Positions 27,301 through 36,600 of a DNA stretch of 38,656 nucleotides are shown piece after piece (within the stretch, counting starts at the first letter, position 1; every line of letters begins with the position of its first letter). Source of the stretch: a virus; IMG/VR virus record IMGVR_UViG_3300043410_001258, positions 1 through 38,656 of that record; one strand, written 5' to 3'. Both the position numbers and the translations under genes were made by a program. The notes under the pieces are model-generated. The model was not told where the DNA came from, made no database searches, and worked only from the letters and a program-made list of their open reading frames with translations.

Positions 27301-27697
27301 GCATAGTATGCGAATATCCAGGCGACGCCATTCTCCAATAATTACTATATGCGAGACCGTTGTTACCTAGTTGGTAGCTAGAATTTTGACCCCAGCCGAA
27401 TAACAATCCATCACTACGAATTGCCATTGAATGATTGGCACCAGCACTGGCGCTTAACCATAACCTTGTTCCAATTTGAACAGGACTAGACTGTATTGAA
27501 ACAGTATTATTACCCACTTGACCATATTGGTTACTACCCCATGACCATAGTGTTCCGTCATTCTTGATAGCGACAGCGTGGCTTGAACCGATGCTTAAAC
27601 TTTTCCAACTAGAGCCAACACTAACGGGGCTTATAGCATAAGCCCCTGTTTTACCTTCAATTTGCGTTAAGGACGAGCGATTAGTATTGTTACTCAT
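12326..27697 (-). CDS. Giant RCC1-repeat protein, distal part (5,123 codons), two LamG domains
   Basis: This frame carries about 90 RCC1/alpha-tubulin-suppressor-type units of about 50 residues plus two LamG/concanavalin-type jellyrolls (about residues 1822-2041 and 3008-3239). Each unit has a head (SWxxVSAGxxHxxAI, DGxLWxWGxN, GQLG) and a tail (RSSPVQIGTS). The first residues of the frame (NRSSLTQI) are the tail of a unit whose head ends the upstream frame, so this is probably the second part of one larger protein. The start ATG overlaps the upstream TGA. A GGGGA six bases before it could allow re-initiation. There is no signal peptide, very few cysteines, and many Ser, Thr, Asn, Gly and Gln. 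RCC1 units form seven-bladed beta-propellers. The order of complete, tailless and orphan-tail units fits recursively nested propellers. Likely a virion appendage, host-binding or other surface protein; function not shown. Confidence 0.93.
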   Translation of the reverse strand: MSNNTNRSSLTQIEGKTGAYAISPVSVGSSWKSLSIGSSHAVAIKNDGTLWSWGSNQYGQVGNNTVSIQSSPVQIGTRLWLSASAGANHSMAIRSDGLLFGWGQNSSYQLGNNGLAYSNYWRMASPGYSHTMLIKADGTLWAVGGNTQGQLGNNTVAAVTSPIQIGTSSWSMVTTSTLNTFAIDINGRLFAWGYNLAGDLGLNDVTNKSSPTQIGTSLWTTVATTAGSVSANDAGYAIDINKNLFAWGFGTNGQLGDNTIVSKSSPVFVGANFIKVAATDGAAVAIDGTGNIFTWGKNDLGQLGQNDTISRSAPSQIPSSYVWSNVVTAQNTMFGLTNTGLLLGWGQNTAGIIGDSTNINRSAPVQIMTNVSKLSSKNYLQTSVIDTSGSLWMWGDNTGGQLGDGTTISRSAPVQIGNSKWAAVTSTISGTLGVTTDNKLWAWGKDSGNYELYFTTSDALAATYRSSPVQTGAGLLSDSPVQIGTSSWVSVSAGTDHTLAIRSDKTLWAWGSNLVGQLIAPQFAGQLVSSPTQVGTSSYVTVSAGNSFSLAITSDNKLISAGNNTNNQLGSSTFSNLNTWSKVVESTGHALAISSDGKLFAWGDNTGGQLGDGTTISRSSPVQIGTDTWTNISINSESTTINLASSFAIRADGKLFAWGNNANGQLGQNDLIAKSSPVQVGAGKSFVQVSVGPTFHVVAIDSVGSLWAWGFNTQGQLGTGDTIARSSPVQINSNSWLQVAAGYSYASAIRSDGMLFAWGGNIGGQLGLNDIINRSVMTQIGTSSWSQVFTVQGTGQSGPRLALRSDGTLWGSGYNANGQLGDGTLTNRSSPVQVGTSTWSKVEIHNNATIGIQQDGSLWFWGVKAPVAGSDNATASFTYSWTQVAGGSQNSYAIRADSTLWGWGYNIAGQVGDNTTASRSAPVQITIGSALWKDVTGGGSFAVAINSQNRLFAWGKNDQGQLGINHTNNASSPVQIAAPLSSFSSVNSGYYHSLAIDTAGKLWSWGSNSFRQLGLTDSAYSYLSWSQVSTSASHSMFIRSDGRLFGVGYNGYGALGDGTVVNKSSPVIIGSEKWIDVSAGQRGDGSTANYTIAIRNDGMLFAWGYNLAGELGDITTISRSSPVQLGTSSWIAVASGTSGNYAIRNDNMLFAWGGDAPSTFSGGPVRFYASSSPVQVSTKPYSKIFANPSGSPGSTPITGAYALALDTDNKLWAWGNNSVGQMGRLTYDSWTSVAITNNQSRTMFGIKEDGVLYAWGTDLQSVADYTQTYNGPTLKSSPIVVGNTTPMYTKFASVSGGYSHMYAISTDGKLYGMGVPNVGYGLPDVYSWSQIRSTGITTYAIRNDGLMFAWGRDDYSQMGDFGTVQNRSAPIQIGTLSWSQLATATGQVSSMAAITSDGRLFAWGYNNQGQLGLGDTNGRQSPVQLGVGYSWRSAIVSVNSHVYMRDDGVLFGSGSNTNGVFAAGAAPASLRSSPVQISSTNYNSVVFVAENSTSTTAILAIDKNQNLFTWGSGLYGMLGDGTTINRSSPLQIGTSKWQSVAAGNRTAAAITVDGRLFTWGGDAAYYTLGSNDKSWRLIYSAGSTTFGIDYAQRLWTWGAGSNGISGTGTTTSRSSPVQIGTSSWALVSGSGEHALATTFGGGLWTWGRNIFGALGSANTVDRSSPVQISSASFPVIVAGPYQSSAAIDSLNQLWTWGSNGGVLGDGTTINRSQPVQITGTWADVSIGNSVMYAIRSDRTLWTWGLNTSGQLGLNNANNYSSPVQIGTSSWLMVSAGSKNFVAAIDVNNRLFTWGANVEGELGDNTTVSKSSPVLVSSGTAGAIAFTGSSSIASTSNINLGAGLFTVEGWFYRTSAVGSNTSFWGSTNGTGSTPKIIFNQMNTGELRVWQNDAAVLTTSTTLVPQNTWVHIAVVRDTVAPGAIKIYVNGQLQPSTTNPSGDYSGITGTFNIGADGEGAYSPFPGSISNFRVVTGVAVYTGNFTVPTNVLTTSQSSGTNISSVTDSQTQLLAYASTANDASIYGRTLTLTNASTTFSGPFNERWLQAVANNGSVFARRIDNSFWVWGNNTGGELGLNDAIARSSPVQLSAFSKESIVLNNITIQPSIGNNNTVLYNNGAGLMWGYNAAGGIGDNTTVNKSNPVQIAPDPSRSSPVQVGTDYWTQVVGGAYHFIGQQTNGKLYAWGNNAQGQLGTGDIGFRGNPTLISNTLYSSVQLSAGVSSTYMKSTGKLYSWGGNNYGEMAADNSTIARSSITQVATNSVYTLQQFFNGSSYTQVASYNHTGAIKDDGTLWLWGRNNNGQLGDLTVVDNNSPVQIAGSWTQIEVGYSTTMALKTDGTLWVWGNNSYGQLGQGHTVARSSPVQVAGSWNKIAATGNTVFAIRTTGTLWAWGNNTYGVLGLNDIVHRSSPVQVAGSWTNITALGDSIFGVKTDNTLFAWGDNSSGQLGVNDLINRSSPVQVANAGTTAGAFILPKSNPNQNGNSGVNATSFIKDNVLYTIGNNVQGQLGFGAVTTASSPVQVGTFVSTYVNSPIQIGTDSWSQVSAGTDHAAAISPDGRLFTWGGNGSGQLGGGGGEYLSISTNGNSSTNSSGSNYGFTGYVRSDGTLMMVGFNGGGQLGQGTTGNTYSSPVQVGATGYWKQVSVGAASVTLAIDYLGRLWAWGYNVWSNLGTNDSTNYSSPVLIAATNSWVQVATATRTSYAIDTAGRLWAWGTNTYGGIGDGTTINKSSPVQIGTGTDWKAVYNGAWSLHVHAIKNDGTLWAWGYNANGRLGDGTTAHKSSPVQIPGSWTMVSHNGEYYTEGWDSYGVKTDGTLWTWGFLATSTTPVQRSNASVTSWLGVYGYMYGAFALASDNYLYYMNGNNDANTYFNWSGAATGVVTQPVALSTSVSFKNINTWQNFRLGQIWPTPDNKLYVWGDNSSGLLGQNDQISRSSPIQLGANPSAFTPAQVVSGSWNQVKASSSHTVAIKNDSTLYAWGLNASGQLGTGDTVSRSSPVQLPSNTNAYVNSVQFSSGNYTTVPYNAAFLLSASNFTIEAWIYPTTTSVRRGIVNNWYIGGEFYFEITTGNNLIFGYTNVASGISTPEYTGSTTINSNVWTHVAIVRNGSAWRFYINGVADATTYTSSDTMYYYNGTTKPLLIGVGLDYSAPFTGKIAGLRIVKGVAVYTGNFTVPTIPAASTQSSGTNISAITAGQTILLTNQTIIFADTSSNNWTVTPTGSPAIVPASEIYTGLSVQPLYQWSVVGKGSGYINSVVRNDGTLWSTGLGSSGQIANGTTTTYSSYVSVGSTTVNFNAALTKVDDQSYTVAAAGFGQSLAIRNDGTLWGWGLNSQNQLGFGPGEVWTNTTGGTFQAAAMTSLGRLFTWGANTWGSVGDGTTTARATPQLIPSLISWTQMSASGDSMFAIKADGTLWVWGANYNGQLGLGDTVSRSSPVQLGSSTNWTNVSANKVYVTALNSLGQLWAWGANSGSNSTGSLGDGTTIDRSSPVQVAGSWSILGTYDAGGSVSATTYAIKPDGTMYAWGNNGSGQFGDSTVVSRSQPTQIGIGYSWSMVGCTSQSMLALRSDGTLWVTGVGTNGVLGTNEVIARSSPVQIGTSASGALIQWKSIGIGTSCAAAIRANDNSLWAWGYNLNGALGDGTVVPKSSPVQIGQSQWLVVSGLGFGLHGITIDNTLFGWGGSYTGNGTTISSSSPVAVDSTGLLTAPYTLVSSPTQIAGSWNKVSTGYHHTLAIKADGTLWAWGSNSEGQLGTITNMTLLNHGATSFVKADNTLWTWGNNASGQVGDVTLVSRSSPVQVFAPISWNQISDSYEGGNEAGGEMGRVGVDAYGYLYAWGKNTYGQLGTNNTTGYSTPQKIGVQQWKILATPFGIKEDGTLWAWGSNGDGRLGDGTTLTRSSPVQIGLSSWMAVSSNGHAIRVDGTLWGWGENSKGGIGDNTTVNKSSPVQIGTLTNWRRVNANKRPNYREAGFAINSLGQTFGFGENTFGQVGDNTTINRSSPVQIGTTASFVFISSNSHSLAIDNLGRLYGWGYNSNGQVGNGAGGPTGSYISSPVQIGTSSWITVAAGFETSYGITVDGTLFAWGNAGFGALGTGDIIKRSVPTQVGTDTWKEVAGTSGYTGYAVKSDNSVWWWGAGPSTSSPVQISSAASTNPYLDIVADPDNGPIYAITNSKTLVTLTPTTTPFDGGIWTSAVSIIGYNAAIRDDKTLWMWGANTLGQLGDGTTINRSSPVQVPGSWNFISGNGQSSNGWTAGIKTDGTLWIWGMNYNGYFGDDTSTGYRSSPVQLGTNSWITLASSGVGTLIAIDASGKLFAWGSNAYGQLGLGDQVTRSSPVQVMAGRSFTQVAANYYASYALETTGTLWAMGVNTAGYLGDNTVVAKSSPIQVNASSWATIAATGLHAMGSIIVDGVTTLWTWGGNTYGQLGLADKLISGAMSSPVQIGAVYDSDRIRYSSPVQVGLGYSWINVSAGPYASVAARQDGTVWTWGMNLVGQLGVNDVKYRSSPVQVAGTAAGSVVSLNLPKQISMNGDPINGADTSIWIQGRDGGLYTNGYNLYGQVGNAATVTRSSPVQIATTAMGTSPIVPINITSTRGSSFVAVGHGNAVAAIASNGTLWAWGTGTQGQLGYNTNATTSLQVSVGNNPQSYKVGENSIGASSWSQISAGYNHALAIDSTNRLFGWGNYAAKNPIVTSTMSWKSFINDTTTIALRSDGTLWVWGYGGTGSMGDNTTVNKSSPTQVGTDTWNQISNGSNQVGGIKTDGTLWLWGYNPYGQLGDNTVANRSSPVQVAGSWLSLSCGLNNTAAIKTDGTLWLWGDNTNGVLGDNTIAPKSSPVNIGSRATWKKAVLSSTSSYAIDNDGNLYAWGQNTNGELGLNDTVNRSSPVQVGTSKWINIAAGLGGSGGFALALRADNTLWGWGYNFNGSVGDSTGISRSSPVQVGTSLWSSVNSGPFYSSSFATDINGRLFAWGYNSTGTVGNSTTVPYQSPVLVNASYTLLGVGNGVAANDPNGLLYAWGTNTYGNYGDYSAISYSSPVLVVTNTISPNTSSPVQLMSGSWSHVNAGNDVNLVADSNGTLYTWGRNDMQQLGLNSTNRFVTSPVVIGTQTRDTGAGNNNSGYIKNI
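17980..18676 (-). other. LamG/concanavalin-like domain 2 of the distal giant frame
   Basis: This jellyroll domain lies between sibling units a54 and a55. It begins NSVQFSSGNYTTVPY, has the core strands FTIEAWIYP, WTHVAIVRNG and WRFYINGV, and ends with the phage-typical GLRIVKGVAVYTGNFTVPT. A linker (QSSGTNISAITAGQTILL) follows. LamG domains often bind glycans. This one is probably an exposed binding module on the propeller assembly. Confidence 0.88.
21575..22234 (-). other. LamG/concanavalin-like domain 1 of the distal giant frame
   Basis: This domain lies between units a36 and a37. Core strands are AGLFTVEGWFYR, TWVHIAVVRD and IKIYVNGQ. It ends with NFRVVTGVAVYTGNFTVPT and a linker resembling the other two (QSSGTNISSVTDSQTQLL). 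It is not counted as a blade. The seven-unit block a32-a38 is complete without it. Confidence 0.88.
27694..27697 (-). other. Stop/start overlap splitting one RCC1 unit between the two giant frames
   Basis: The upstream frame ends GQLGDGT-stop and the downstream frame starts M-SNNTNRSSLTQI, so the head of unit b68 and its tail sit in different frames. The TGA (27696-27694) and the ATG (27697-27695) overlap, so the downstream frame is -1 relative to the upstream one. The downstream N-terminus also contains the next orphan tail (ISPVSVGSSW) that the nesting pattern requires. No canonical X-XXY-YYZ slippery heptamer is seen just before the stop. The options are a programmed shift, coupled re-initiation, a real mutation, or a one-base assembly error. 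Confidence 0.85.
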
Positions 27698-30600
27698 GTA
27701 CCATCCCCAAGTTGACCATCGTTGTTGTTACCAAATGTATATGCGCTACCATCAGATTTTTCTACTGCGTTATGATTGTATCCTGCTTCCGCTTCAACCC
27801 ATGTTGTTGCAGTACTTATTTGTACAGGACTACTCTTATTTATCGTAGTAGAATCACCGACTTGACCATTTTGATTGTAACCCCATGCGAATAATAAACC
27901 TGAGGATTTGATGCCTAAACTGTGATTTTCACCCGCTGAAACTAAGTTCCAGCTTTCACTTCCCACTTGAACTGGACTACTTTGATAATATCCAGTATAA
28001 TCGTCGGATGTAATTTGAGTTGGATTACTCTTATTATCCGCGATACTAAACAATACTGCTGTCGGTAAGTTCTTACTTACTATTGTATTATCTCCTAATT
28101 GTCCTGCAGTGCCAGCACCACTAGCTATCAACTTGTTACCTTGTAGTGGATCATTTGTGTTAACTACTAACAACGTTGAGTATCCAGATGACACATGTAC
28201 ATAAGATAAATTGCCACCTACTTGAACTGGACTGCTTCTAGAGTTAGTAGTTCCGGCCATTAATGGACCAGATGCATTATTACCCCATGCATACAACGAA
28301 CCGTTTGTTCTTATCGCAGCAGTAAAGTCACTACCTGCAGTTATATCACTCCAATTACTAGTACCAACTTGTGTAGGTGAGCTTAGTGGATAGTTAGGTG
28401 TAAACGCAGAAATTTGTACTGGGCTACTTCTATAAGTTGTAGTGTTATCACCAAAAGCACCGTAAACGTTGGATCCCCACATCCAAATTTGTTTATCAGT
28501 TGTTATAGCAGTAACTCTATCTCCACCTATAACAACACTTAACCACTGTTTATCCGCAGCGATTTGAATAGGACTTGACTTACCCACTGTTGTTCCATCA
28601 CCCAAGTTGCCGGCAGTGCCTGCACCCCACACATATAATCTGTTAGAAAAATCAATAGCAGCAGTCATACTAGTACCGGCTGCAACAGAGATATATGACA
28701 GAGTACCAACCTGCAATGGGCTGCTTCTGGATGCAGCAGTACCGCTTCCTAATTGTCCGGCTGCACCGAATCCCCAAGTGAACAGTCTACCTGACATATC
28801 CAAAGCAACAACGTGACTTGCATATCCACCGATACTAACTTGACTCCAACTGCCGGCGACTTGTATAGGACTATTCTTAGCTACAGTAGTACTGTCACCT
28901 AATTTACCACTAGTGTTATTACCCCACATCCATAGTGTGTAGTCAGTGCGAATAGCGGCAGTAGTTAACAATGAACCAGTAACAAATCGCCATGTGTCTA
29001 GCCCGAGCTGTACTGGACTACTTCTATTGTTAGAAGTACCATCACCTAACTGACCTGAACTATTGCTTCCCCATAACCATAGAGTACCATTATCACGAAT
29101 AGCATATGATGTTCTTGACGTAGCTCCAGTATCAGTTGTCGTTGATATAAATTGCCATGAGCCGGTTGATATTTGAACTGGACTTGATCTAGCGATAGTA
29201 GTTCCATCTCCGACTGACCCATCTGTGTTATATCCCCAGGACCACAGTGTGCTATCATCTTTTATTGCTATAGTTCCATAATAACCAGAAGCAACTTGAG
29301 TATATCTATTGGTCCCGGCTATTCCGCCAAACACGCCGACTTGAACTGGACTACTTCTACTTAGAATAGTGTTATCACCTAATCCACCGTTTAGGTTATA
29401 ACCTGTTTGCCAAATCTGGTTGTTTTGTGTTAGAATAGTTGTACCATATATACTAGTTGCCGCAATTTGGTTATATGAGTATGATACTCCTAATTGTCCT
29501 AGGTTGTTATTTCCCCAAGAGAATAACTTATTATCACTTCTGATTGCTGTACTAAACAAGGCGCCGGCGCTTATCACGTTCCAAGTACTTGTACTAACTT
29601 GAGTAGGCTCATTGAATACTTGCGGTGTCATTGCTGATGCATATATTTGAACTGGACTACTTCTGTTATTAGTATTATCTCCGGGATTGCCGCCCCATGA
29701 CCATATTGAACCATCTATCTTGCGGGCGGCATAACTACCACTGGCTATATTCGTAACTAATGTCCAGCTGCCTCCTCCAGAAATTTGCACCGGACTACTT
29801 CTAGATACGGTGTCTCCCGTTCCCAATTGACCGTTACTGTTTTCACCCCATGTCCATAGTGTACCATCACTTCTTATACCAGCACGAGAATAAAAACCAT
29901 TACTCGCAACTTGAGTCCAACTTCCTGCAATTGTTGTTAATCCTGACTTGTTAACAGTAGTACTATCACCCAAGTTACCACTTGCGTTCCAGCCCCAAAC
30001 TACCAATTGCCCTAATGTAGTGATTGCGTGTCCGCCTTGGTCAGTAATATACACTGACGCATATCCAGTACCTATCTGTGCCGGCGATGAACGATATACA
30101 GTAGTACCTCCTGCTAGTCCACCTAAGTTTCCACTACCCCATGTCCATAGTGTACCGTCAGCCATAAGTGCACCAGCAACGCCATTACCAGCAGAGACTT
30201 GACTCCAACTACTTGTACCTATTTGTACTGGACTACTTCTGTTAACCAACGTACCGTCACCTAATTGGCCGGCGACATTATCACCCACAGTCCATAACGA
30301 ACCGTCATCTTTTATTCCTATACCAAAACTAGTACCAAAGACAAACGATGTCCAACTTCTACCAGCGCCTGCTGACAATTGAACAGGGCTACTTCTAGTA
30401 ATAGTATCAGTCTGTCCAAGCTGACCGTTACTGTTATTACCAGACACCCATAGTGTATTATCTGTCTTGAAGAAACCAAAAGTATTATTGTTACTGAAGG
30501 TTGGTATTATTTTACTCCAAGTAGTTAATGCTCCTATTTGCACTGGACTAAGTTTATTGATAGTAGTGTTATCACCTAGTTGACCATTATTATTAATACC

Positions 30601-33600
30601 CCAAGCATACAACTTACCCTGTGATGTTATAAATCCAGGTGCATTCATTGTAGTAGCTGTACCTGAAACAGTAAATGTTGCAGTAGATTTACCTACTTGT
30701 CCATATAAGTTAGAGCCCCAGCCATATAACGTATCATCAGTTGCAATAGCTAAACTATGTGATGTGCCGGCGCTTAACGATTTAAACTTAACACTAGTTG
30801 GAACTTGAGTAGGACTACTACGAGAGAATGCATCGTATATACCTAATTGAAGTGAACTATTATTTCCCCATGCATATAGAGTACCATCACTTGTTATTGC
30901 TAATGTATGTGTGTCGCCGGCAGCAATATCAGTGAACGAAGTAGAAATTTGCACTGGGCTGCTTCTATTAATAGAAGTACCATCACCGACCTGTCCACTA
31001 GTATTGAATCCCCATGTCCAGTTAGTGCCATCTGCTCTAATTGCAACAACATGTGAGTTACCGGCTCTAACATTAGTCCAGCTACTTGTACCTATTTGTG
31101 TTGGGCTGCTTCTAGAGTTAGTTGTATTGTTACCTAACTGTCCGTATGTATTTTCGCCCCATGTCCATAAAGTACCATCACTACGAATCGCAGTGAAGTA
31201 GTTTCCGGCACCACTTAGAATACTCCAGCTATAGTAACTACCATTATTACCAAGTTGACCATATAAGTTGTCGCCCCATGTTTCTAAATTACTATATGAA
31301 TCAATTGCACTTACAGAGTTTTCTGTCAGTGACAATACTTTAAACGTATCAGTACCAACTTGTACAGGGCTGCTTCTTGCGATTAAAGAAGTGTTGCCTA
31401 GAACACCTGATCCATTAGCTCCCCAAGTCCATACAGTATTATTAATTGCGATTGCACCAGCAAATGTATTACCTGCTTCTGAATCTATCCATAGACCAGC
31501 GAGTTGCACTGGGCTACTTCTACTTGATGTTGTATTATCACCTAGTTGTCCACTAGTATTCAAGCCCCATGTCCATAATGTGTTATCAATTCTGATAGCA
31601 GTGTTGAAACTGTTTCCGGCAGAAACAGATGCCCATGAACTAGTTCCGATTTGCACAGGTGAGCTTCTTGAAACAGTCGTACCTTGTCCTAATGGACCTC
31701 CTACGTTATATCCCCAGGCCCACAGTGTACTATCTGTGCGAATAGCAATGGTATGTGAGTAACCACCACTAACTTGTGACCATGAACTTAAACCTACTCT
31801 TAAAGGAAGAACATACGTGTTATCACCAGCGCCTACAGATGTGCCGGCAGATAATTGTACCGGACTGCTTCTAGCAACAGTATCACCTGTACCTAGTTCA
31901 CCACGTCCAGCAGCGTTGTTACCTGCAACAAACGTAGCACTATCACTAGCTAGACGAGTCTGCGATCCTAATCCAAACACAGTACTATATGATTGTCCTG
32001 CATTTATTTGTGTAGGACTACTGCGACTAATAGTATCTGTGACTTGCCCTAGTTGTCCAAACGTGTTTTGACCAAACACCCATGCAGTGCCATTACTACG
32101 CAATGCAACAGTATGTTGGGCGCCGGCGCTAACTTTTGTATAGTTATTGTTATCTAATAACGTTATTGATTTTTGTTGTGTATCTGTTGCGATGCCAACT
32201 TGCATTGGAGCCGATCTGGCTACAATGTTACCCATACCCAATTGTCCTACGTTATTTAGTCCCCAAGCGTATAATAAGTTATTAATTTTTAAACTGAAAT
32301 AAATGCTACTTTGCGGGAAGAAAGATGCATTAACATCTTTAGAGAAAATTTGTGTTGGCGCACTTCTATTAAGAGTATCACCTACTCCTAGTATACCGTT
32401 AACAGTGTTAGTTCCCCATACCCATATAGAATTATCTTGTGCCTTTGCCATGAATGCAGGACCGTTATGTGATGCAACAACATCTTGCCACATACCACCA
32501 GTGGCAATTTGAGTTGGGGTGCTTCTGTTAATAGTAGTGTTATCACCTAGTTGCCCTGATGCGTTAACACCGGCAGTCCATAAAGTATTGTCATTGCGTA
32601 AGAACGCAAAGTTTGTTGCGGCACCCACTACACGTTTCCAGTTTCCAGCAACTTGAACTGGACTGCTTCTGAATACTAAATCGTTGACTGCAAGGCCGCC
32701 GTCGCTGTTACCTCCCCATGTCCATAATGTATTATCGTTGCGAATATATGCTGCGGCTAAGTTACATGCTGCTATATCTATAACATTGGTTGCGATTTGT
32801 ACAGGACTGCTTCTAGCAACAGTATCATTTTGACCTAACTGACCGTTAGTGTTTAGTCCCCAACCAAATAATGTTCCACCGGTTGTAAGCATTAAAGTAT
32901 ATGCGGCACCGAGTACTAGCTTGCTAACACCTGGTGCTTTAGCTAATATCTGTACAGGACTTGATCGTGTAACAACTGTACCATCACCTAATTGCCCGTT
33001 TGAGTTTATACCCCATGCCCAAATAGTATTATCGGGTTTTACTGCAACTATGTGTGCTGCACCTAGATTACTTGCTAGTAAAGTATATTTGTCTGCACTG
33101 GTACCTATCTGCACCGGACTACTCTTATTGACCGTAGTACCGTCACCATAACCTGCATATGTTGCAGCTACAGCAGCATAACCCCATGCATATAAGTTAC
33201 CGTTCTTTAAACCATAACTTGTTTGTCCCATTATCACTGTATCCCAGATTACAGGAGACAATGATCTTCCTAATTGACCAAACGAATTGTCGCCCCATCC
33301 GTAAATAGCATTACCAATTAAACCTACAACATGGTTTGCACCAGAAGAAATTTGAGAGAATGAACTAGATGTTACTTGTATAGGGTTACTTCTGTTAGCA
33401 TTATCATTTTGACCTAATTGTCCATATTGATTGTTACCCCATGTCCAAACACTATTGTTAGCCATAGTAGCAATAGCATGTGATGTACCTGAACCAACTT
33501 CAACCCAACTGCTTGTGCTGATTTGAACAGGATAACTTCTATTCAATGTAGTACCATCACCTATTTGTCCTGATGAATTGATACCCCACATGAATAACAT

Positions 33601-36600
33601 ACCATCACTACGAATAGCACCACTAAAGCTATTACCTGCAGTCACTTGACTCCAGCTACCGGATGCTATCTGCACCGGACTGCTTCTGTTTGGAATTACC
33701 GGACCTGCAATAACTTGCACTGGGCTACTTCTAGTAACAGCATCGGCCATACCTAATTGACCGTATGTATTAACACCCCATGCATATAATATTGCAGGAG
33801 GTGATGTAACACCAGCCATCATGTATCCAGTAGCAGCTAACATACTCCAGCTACTATTACCAACTTGTACAGGTGATACTATTAACGTTTCAAGGTTTGT
33901 GCCAACTAATGCAGGTGAAGAACGTGATACTGTTTGATTATCACCTAACGCTCCAAATGCGCCGTTACCCCATGTAAACAGTCTATAGGCTAAATCAACT
34001 GCATACATGTTGTTTGTGGAAGTAGATATACTAATCCAGCTACTTGTACCCACTTGGACTGGAGAACTTCTGTTCACAGTGTTCGCAATGTTCAAACCTA
34101 GTTGACCTGCATTGTTAATACCCCAGGTCCATAATGCTCCAGTTGTTGTTAGTGCCGCTGTTGCAGATTGGTTTGCTGATATCTGTGCCCAACTATATCC
34201 ACTTGCAATTGATACTTGTACAGGACTGCTGCGGTTTGCAGTTGAAGTATCACCTACTTGACCATACGTATTTAAACCCCAACCCCACAATGTATTATCT
34301 GTAGTTACCCCGATGCTGTGCTGCCACCCAGCTGCTATCAATGACCAACTGCGATTACCAATTTGAGTAGGTATAGAATACGCTGGTACTAAGACTGCTG
34401 ATAAGTTAGTTTGTGTAGCTACAGTTAATACAGGAGAACTCTTTGCAACAGTGGTGTTATCACCCTGTGGATAACCTTGAGTAGACCATGTAAAGAATCT
34501 ATTATCAGATGTCACCCCATGAATAGTAAAGTATCCACTAGTCACTTGTGTCCAGCTACTTGTTCCTAGTTGAACAGGACTGCTTCTTAGTGTACTTGGT
34601 ACACCTGTTACTGAGCCCCATGTAAATACACCACCGTCTAATCTAATTGCTGCTACACCGCCGTGTGTTGTTGCAACTTGTGTCCAGCTGCTTGTTCCTA
34701 GTTGAACTGGACTACTTCTATCAATTGTTGTAGTATCACCCATAGAGCCGTTTGTAGGATGACCCCATGTGAATAATCCGCCGTCGTTTCTAATAGCAGC
34801 TACTAAATTATAAGTTACACTAACTGACGTCCAGCTACGTGTTCCTACTTGTACTGGGCTACTTCTGTATACTCTATCATTCTGGCCCAATTCACCATAT
34901 GCGTTTACTCCCCAAGCCCATAATGTACCGTCAGTTTGTATACCGAATGCAGTGCCACCGTTAGCTGAGATAAGTGACCAGCTGCCTGCAATCTGTACTG
35001 GACTTGAACGATTGACCGTATCACTTTGTGCTAATTGACCTGCGTTGTTGTTTCCCCATGCCCATAAGGTGTAATCTGTCTTAATTGCAAAGTTAGCGTC
35101 ATCTATACCAAATACTCTTAACCAATTAGTATCAGTGCCGATCTGTACTGGGCTGCTTCTACTGATTGTAGAATTGTCTCCGATACCACCGTATGTATTA
35201 GTACCCCAACCCCACAATGTACCGTCAGTTCTGATACCGTTACCTGCCGGATAAGTTGCTGCGGCGCCACGTAACTGTGCAGATTTCCATAATCCTGCAA
35301 TTTGCACAGGCGAGCTTCTATTAGCAGTTGCGCCATCACCTAGTGCGCCGCCTCCGTTATTACCCCATACCCATAGTTGATTATCTGCTCGTAATGCTAC
35401 ACCGTTACCGATCTGTGCAAATGTTAATGGTGAATTGTTGATTTGACCTTCAACGTTTCTACCCCAACCATATAACTGGCCTAAACTATCAAGTGCTAAT
35501 GTATGTGATACACCTGCTGAGATAACACTCCAAGATCCAGAGGTCGCATTAATTTGTACTGGACTACTTCTATCAATTGTAGTGCCATCGCCTAGTTGGC
35601 CGGCGTCATTAGAGCCCGCGGCCCATATTATTCCAGTTGAATCTTTTGCATAGCTACGATTTTGACCTACAAAAATATTCATCCAACTCTTATCAATGCC
35701 GATTTGAACTGGGCTGCTTCTACTGATAGTAGTACCGTCACCCAATGATCCAAGGTTGTTTATACCCCATGCCCACAATGTGTAATCAGGTTTTATACCC
35801 ATTACAACATATCCAGTTTTAGAAATTACAGTCCAGCTTGTAGATCCTAGTTGAATAGGACTACTTCTCTGTATAGTAGTACCATCACCAACTTCACCGT
35901 ATGCGTTTTGACCCCAAATATACACAACACCGTTAGAACGCACCATAGCCTGATTTAGTGCCATAGTCCATGACATAGGGGCTACACCCAATTGTCCGCT
36001 AGCATTATTACCCCAGGTGTACAACTTATTCGTAGTATCAATTGCTGCCGACGTTGATGCCCCTGCTTTAACTATGCTCCAACTACCTGCAATTTGTGTG
36101 GGTGAACTTCTATTGATAGTAGTTGTGTCACCTAACTGATATAATTGATTATTACCCCAAGTAAATAACGTGTTATCCGTTGTAATTGCAATTGTATGAT
36201 TGAACCCAACATCAACATTAATCCAACTACCGTCAACTTGTACAGGGCTACTACGTGTCACTACATCGTTAACACCCAGCTGACCACTAGTGTTTAAGCC
36301 CCACGTAAACAATCTATTATCCGTAGTAATTGCTGCTGCATGGCTGCTGTATGCAGTCACAGATGACCAACTACCGGTAACTTGTACCGGACTACTTCTA
36401 TTTACGGTATTGTTTTGTCCTAACTGCCCACTCGCATTTAACCCCCACACCCAGAGTGTATTGTCACTACCAATTGCCATTGAAGTAGAATCTCCCGCAG
36501 ACAATTGAAGTACATTTCTTCCTACTAATTTGTCAACACTTGCAAACGGAGTCACTGGTGCGGCTGTTGCAGTTCCAAACGGAGAGATAGTTAAATTATT

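Noticed and set aside
27694-27720. Classical -1 slippery heptamer
   Set aside because: The codons before the stop (CTT GGG GAT GGT ACA) do not fit X-XXY-YYZ, so a programmed shift cannot be claimed from sequence.
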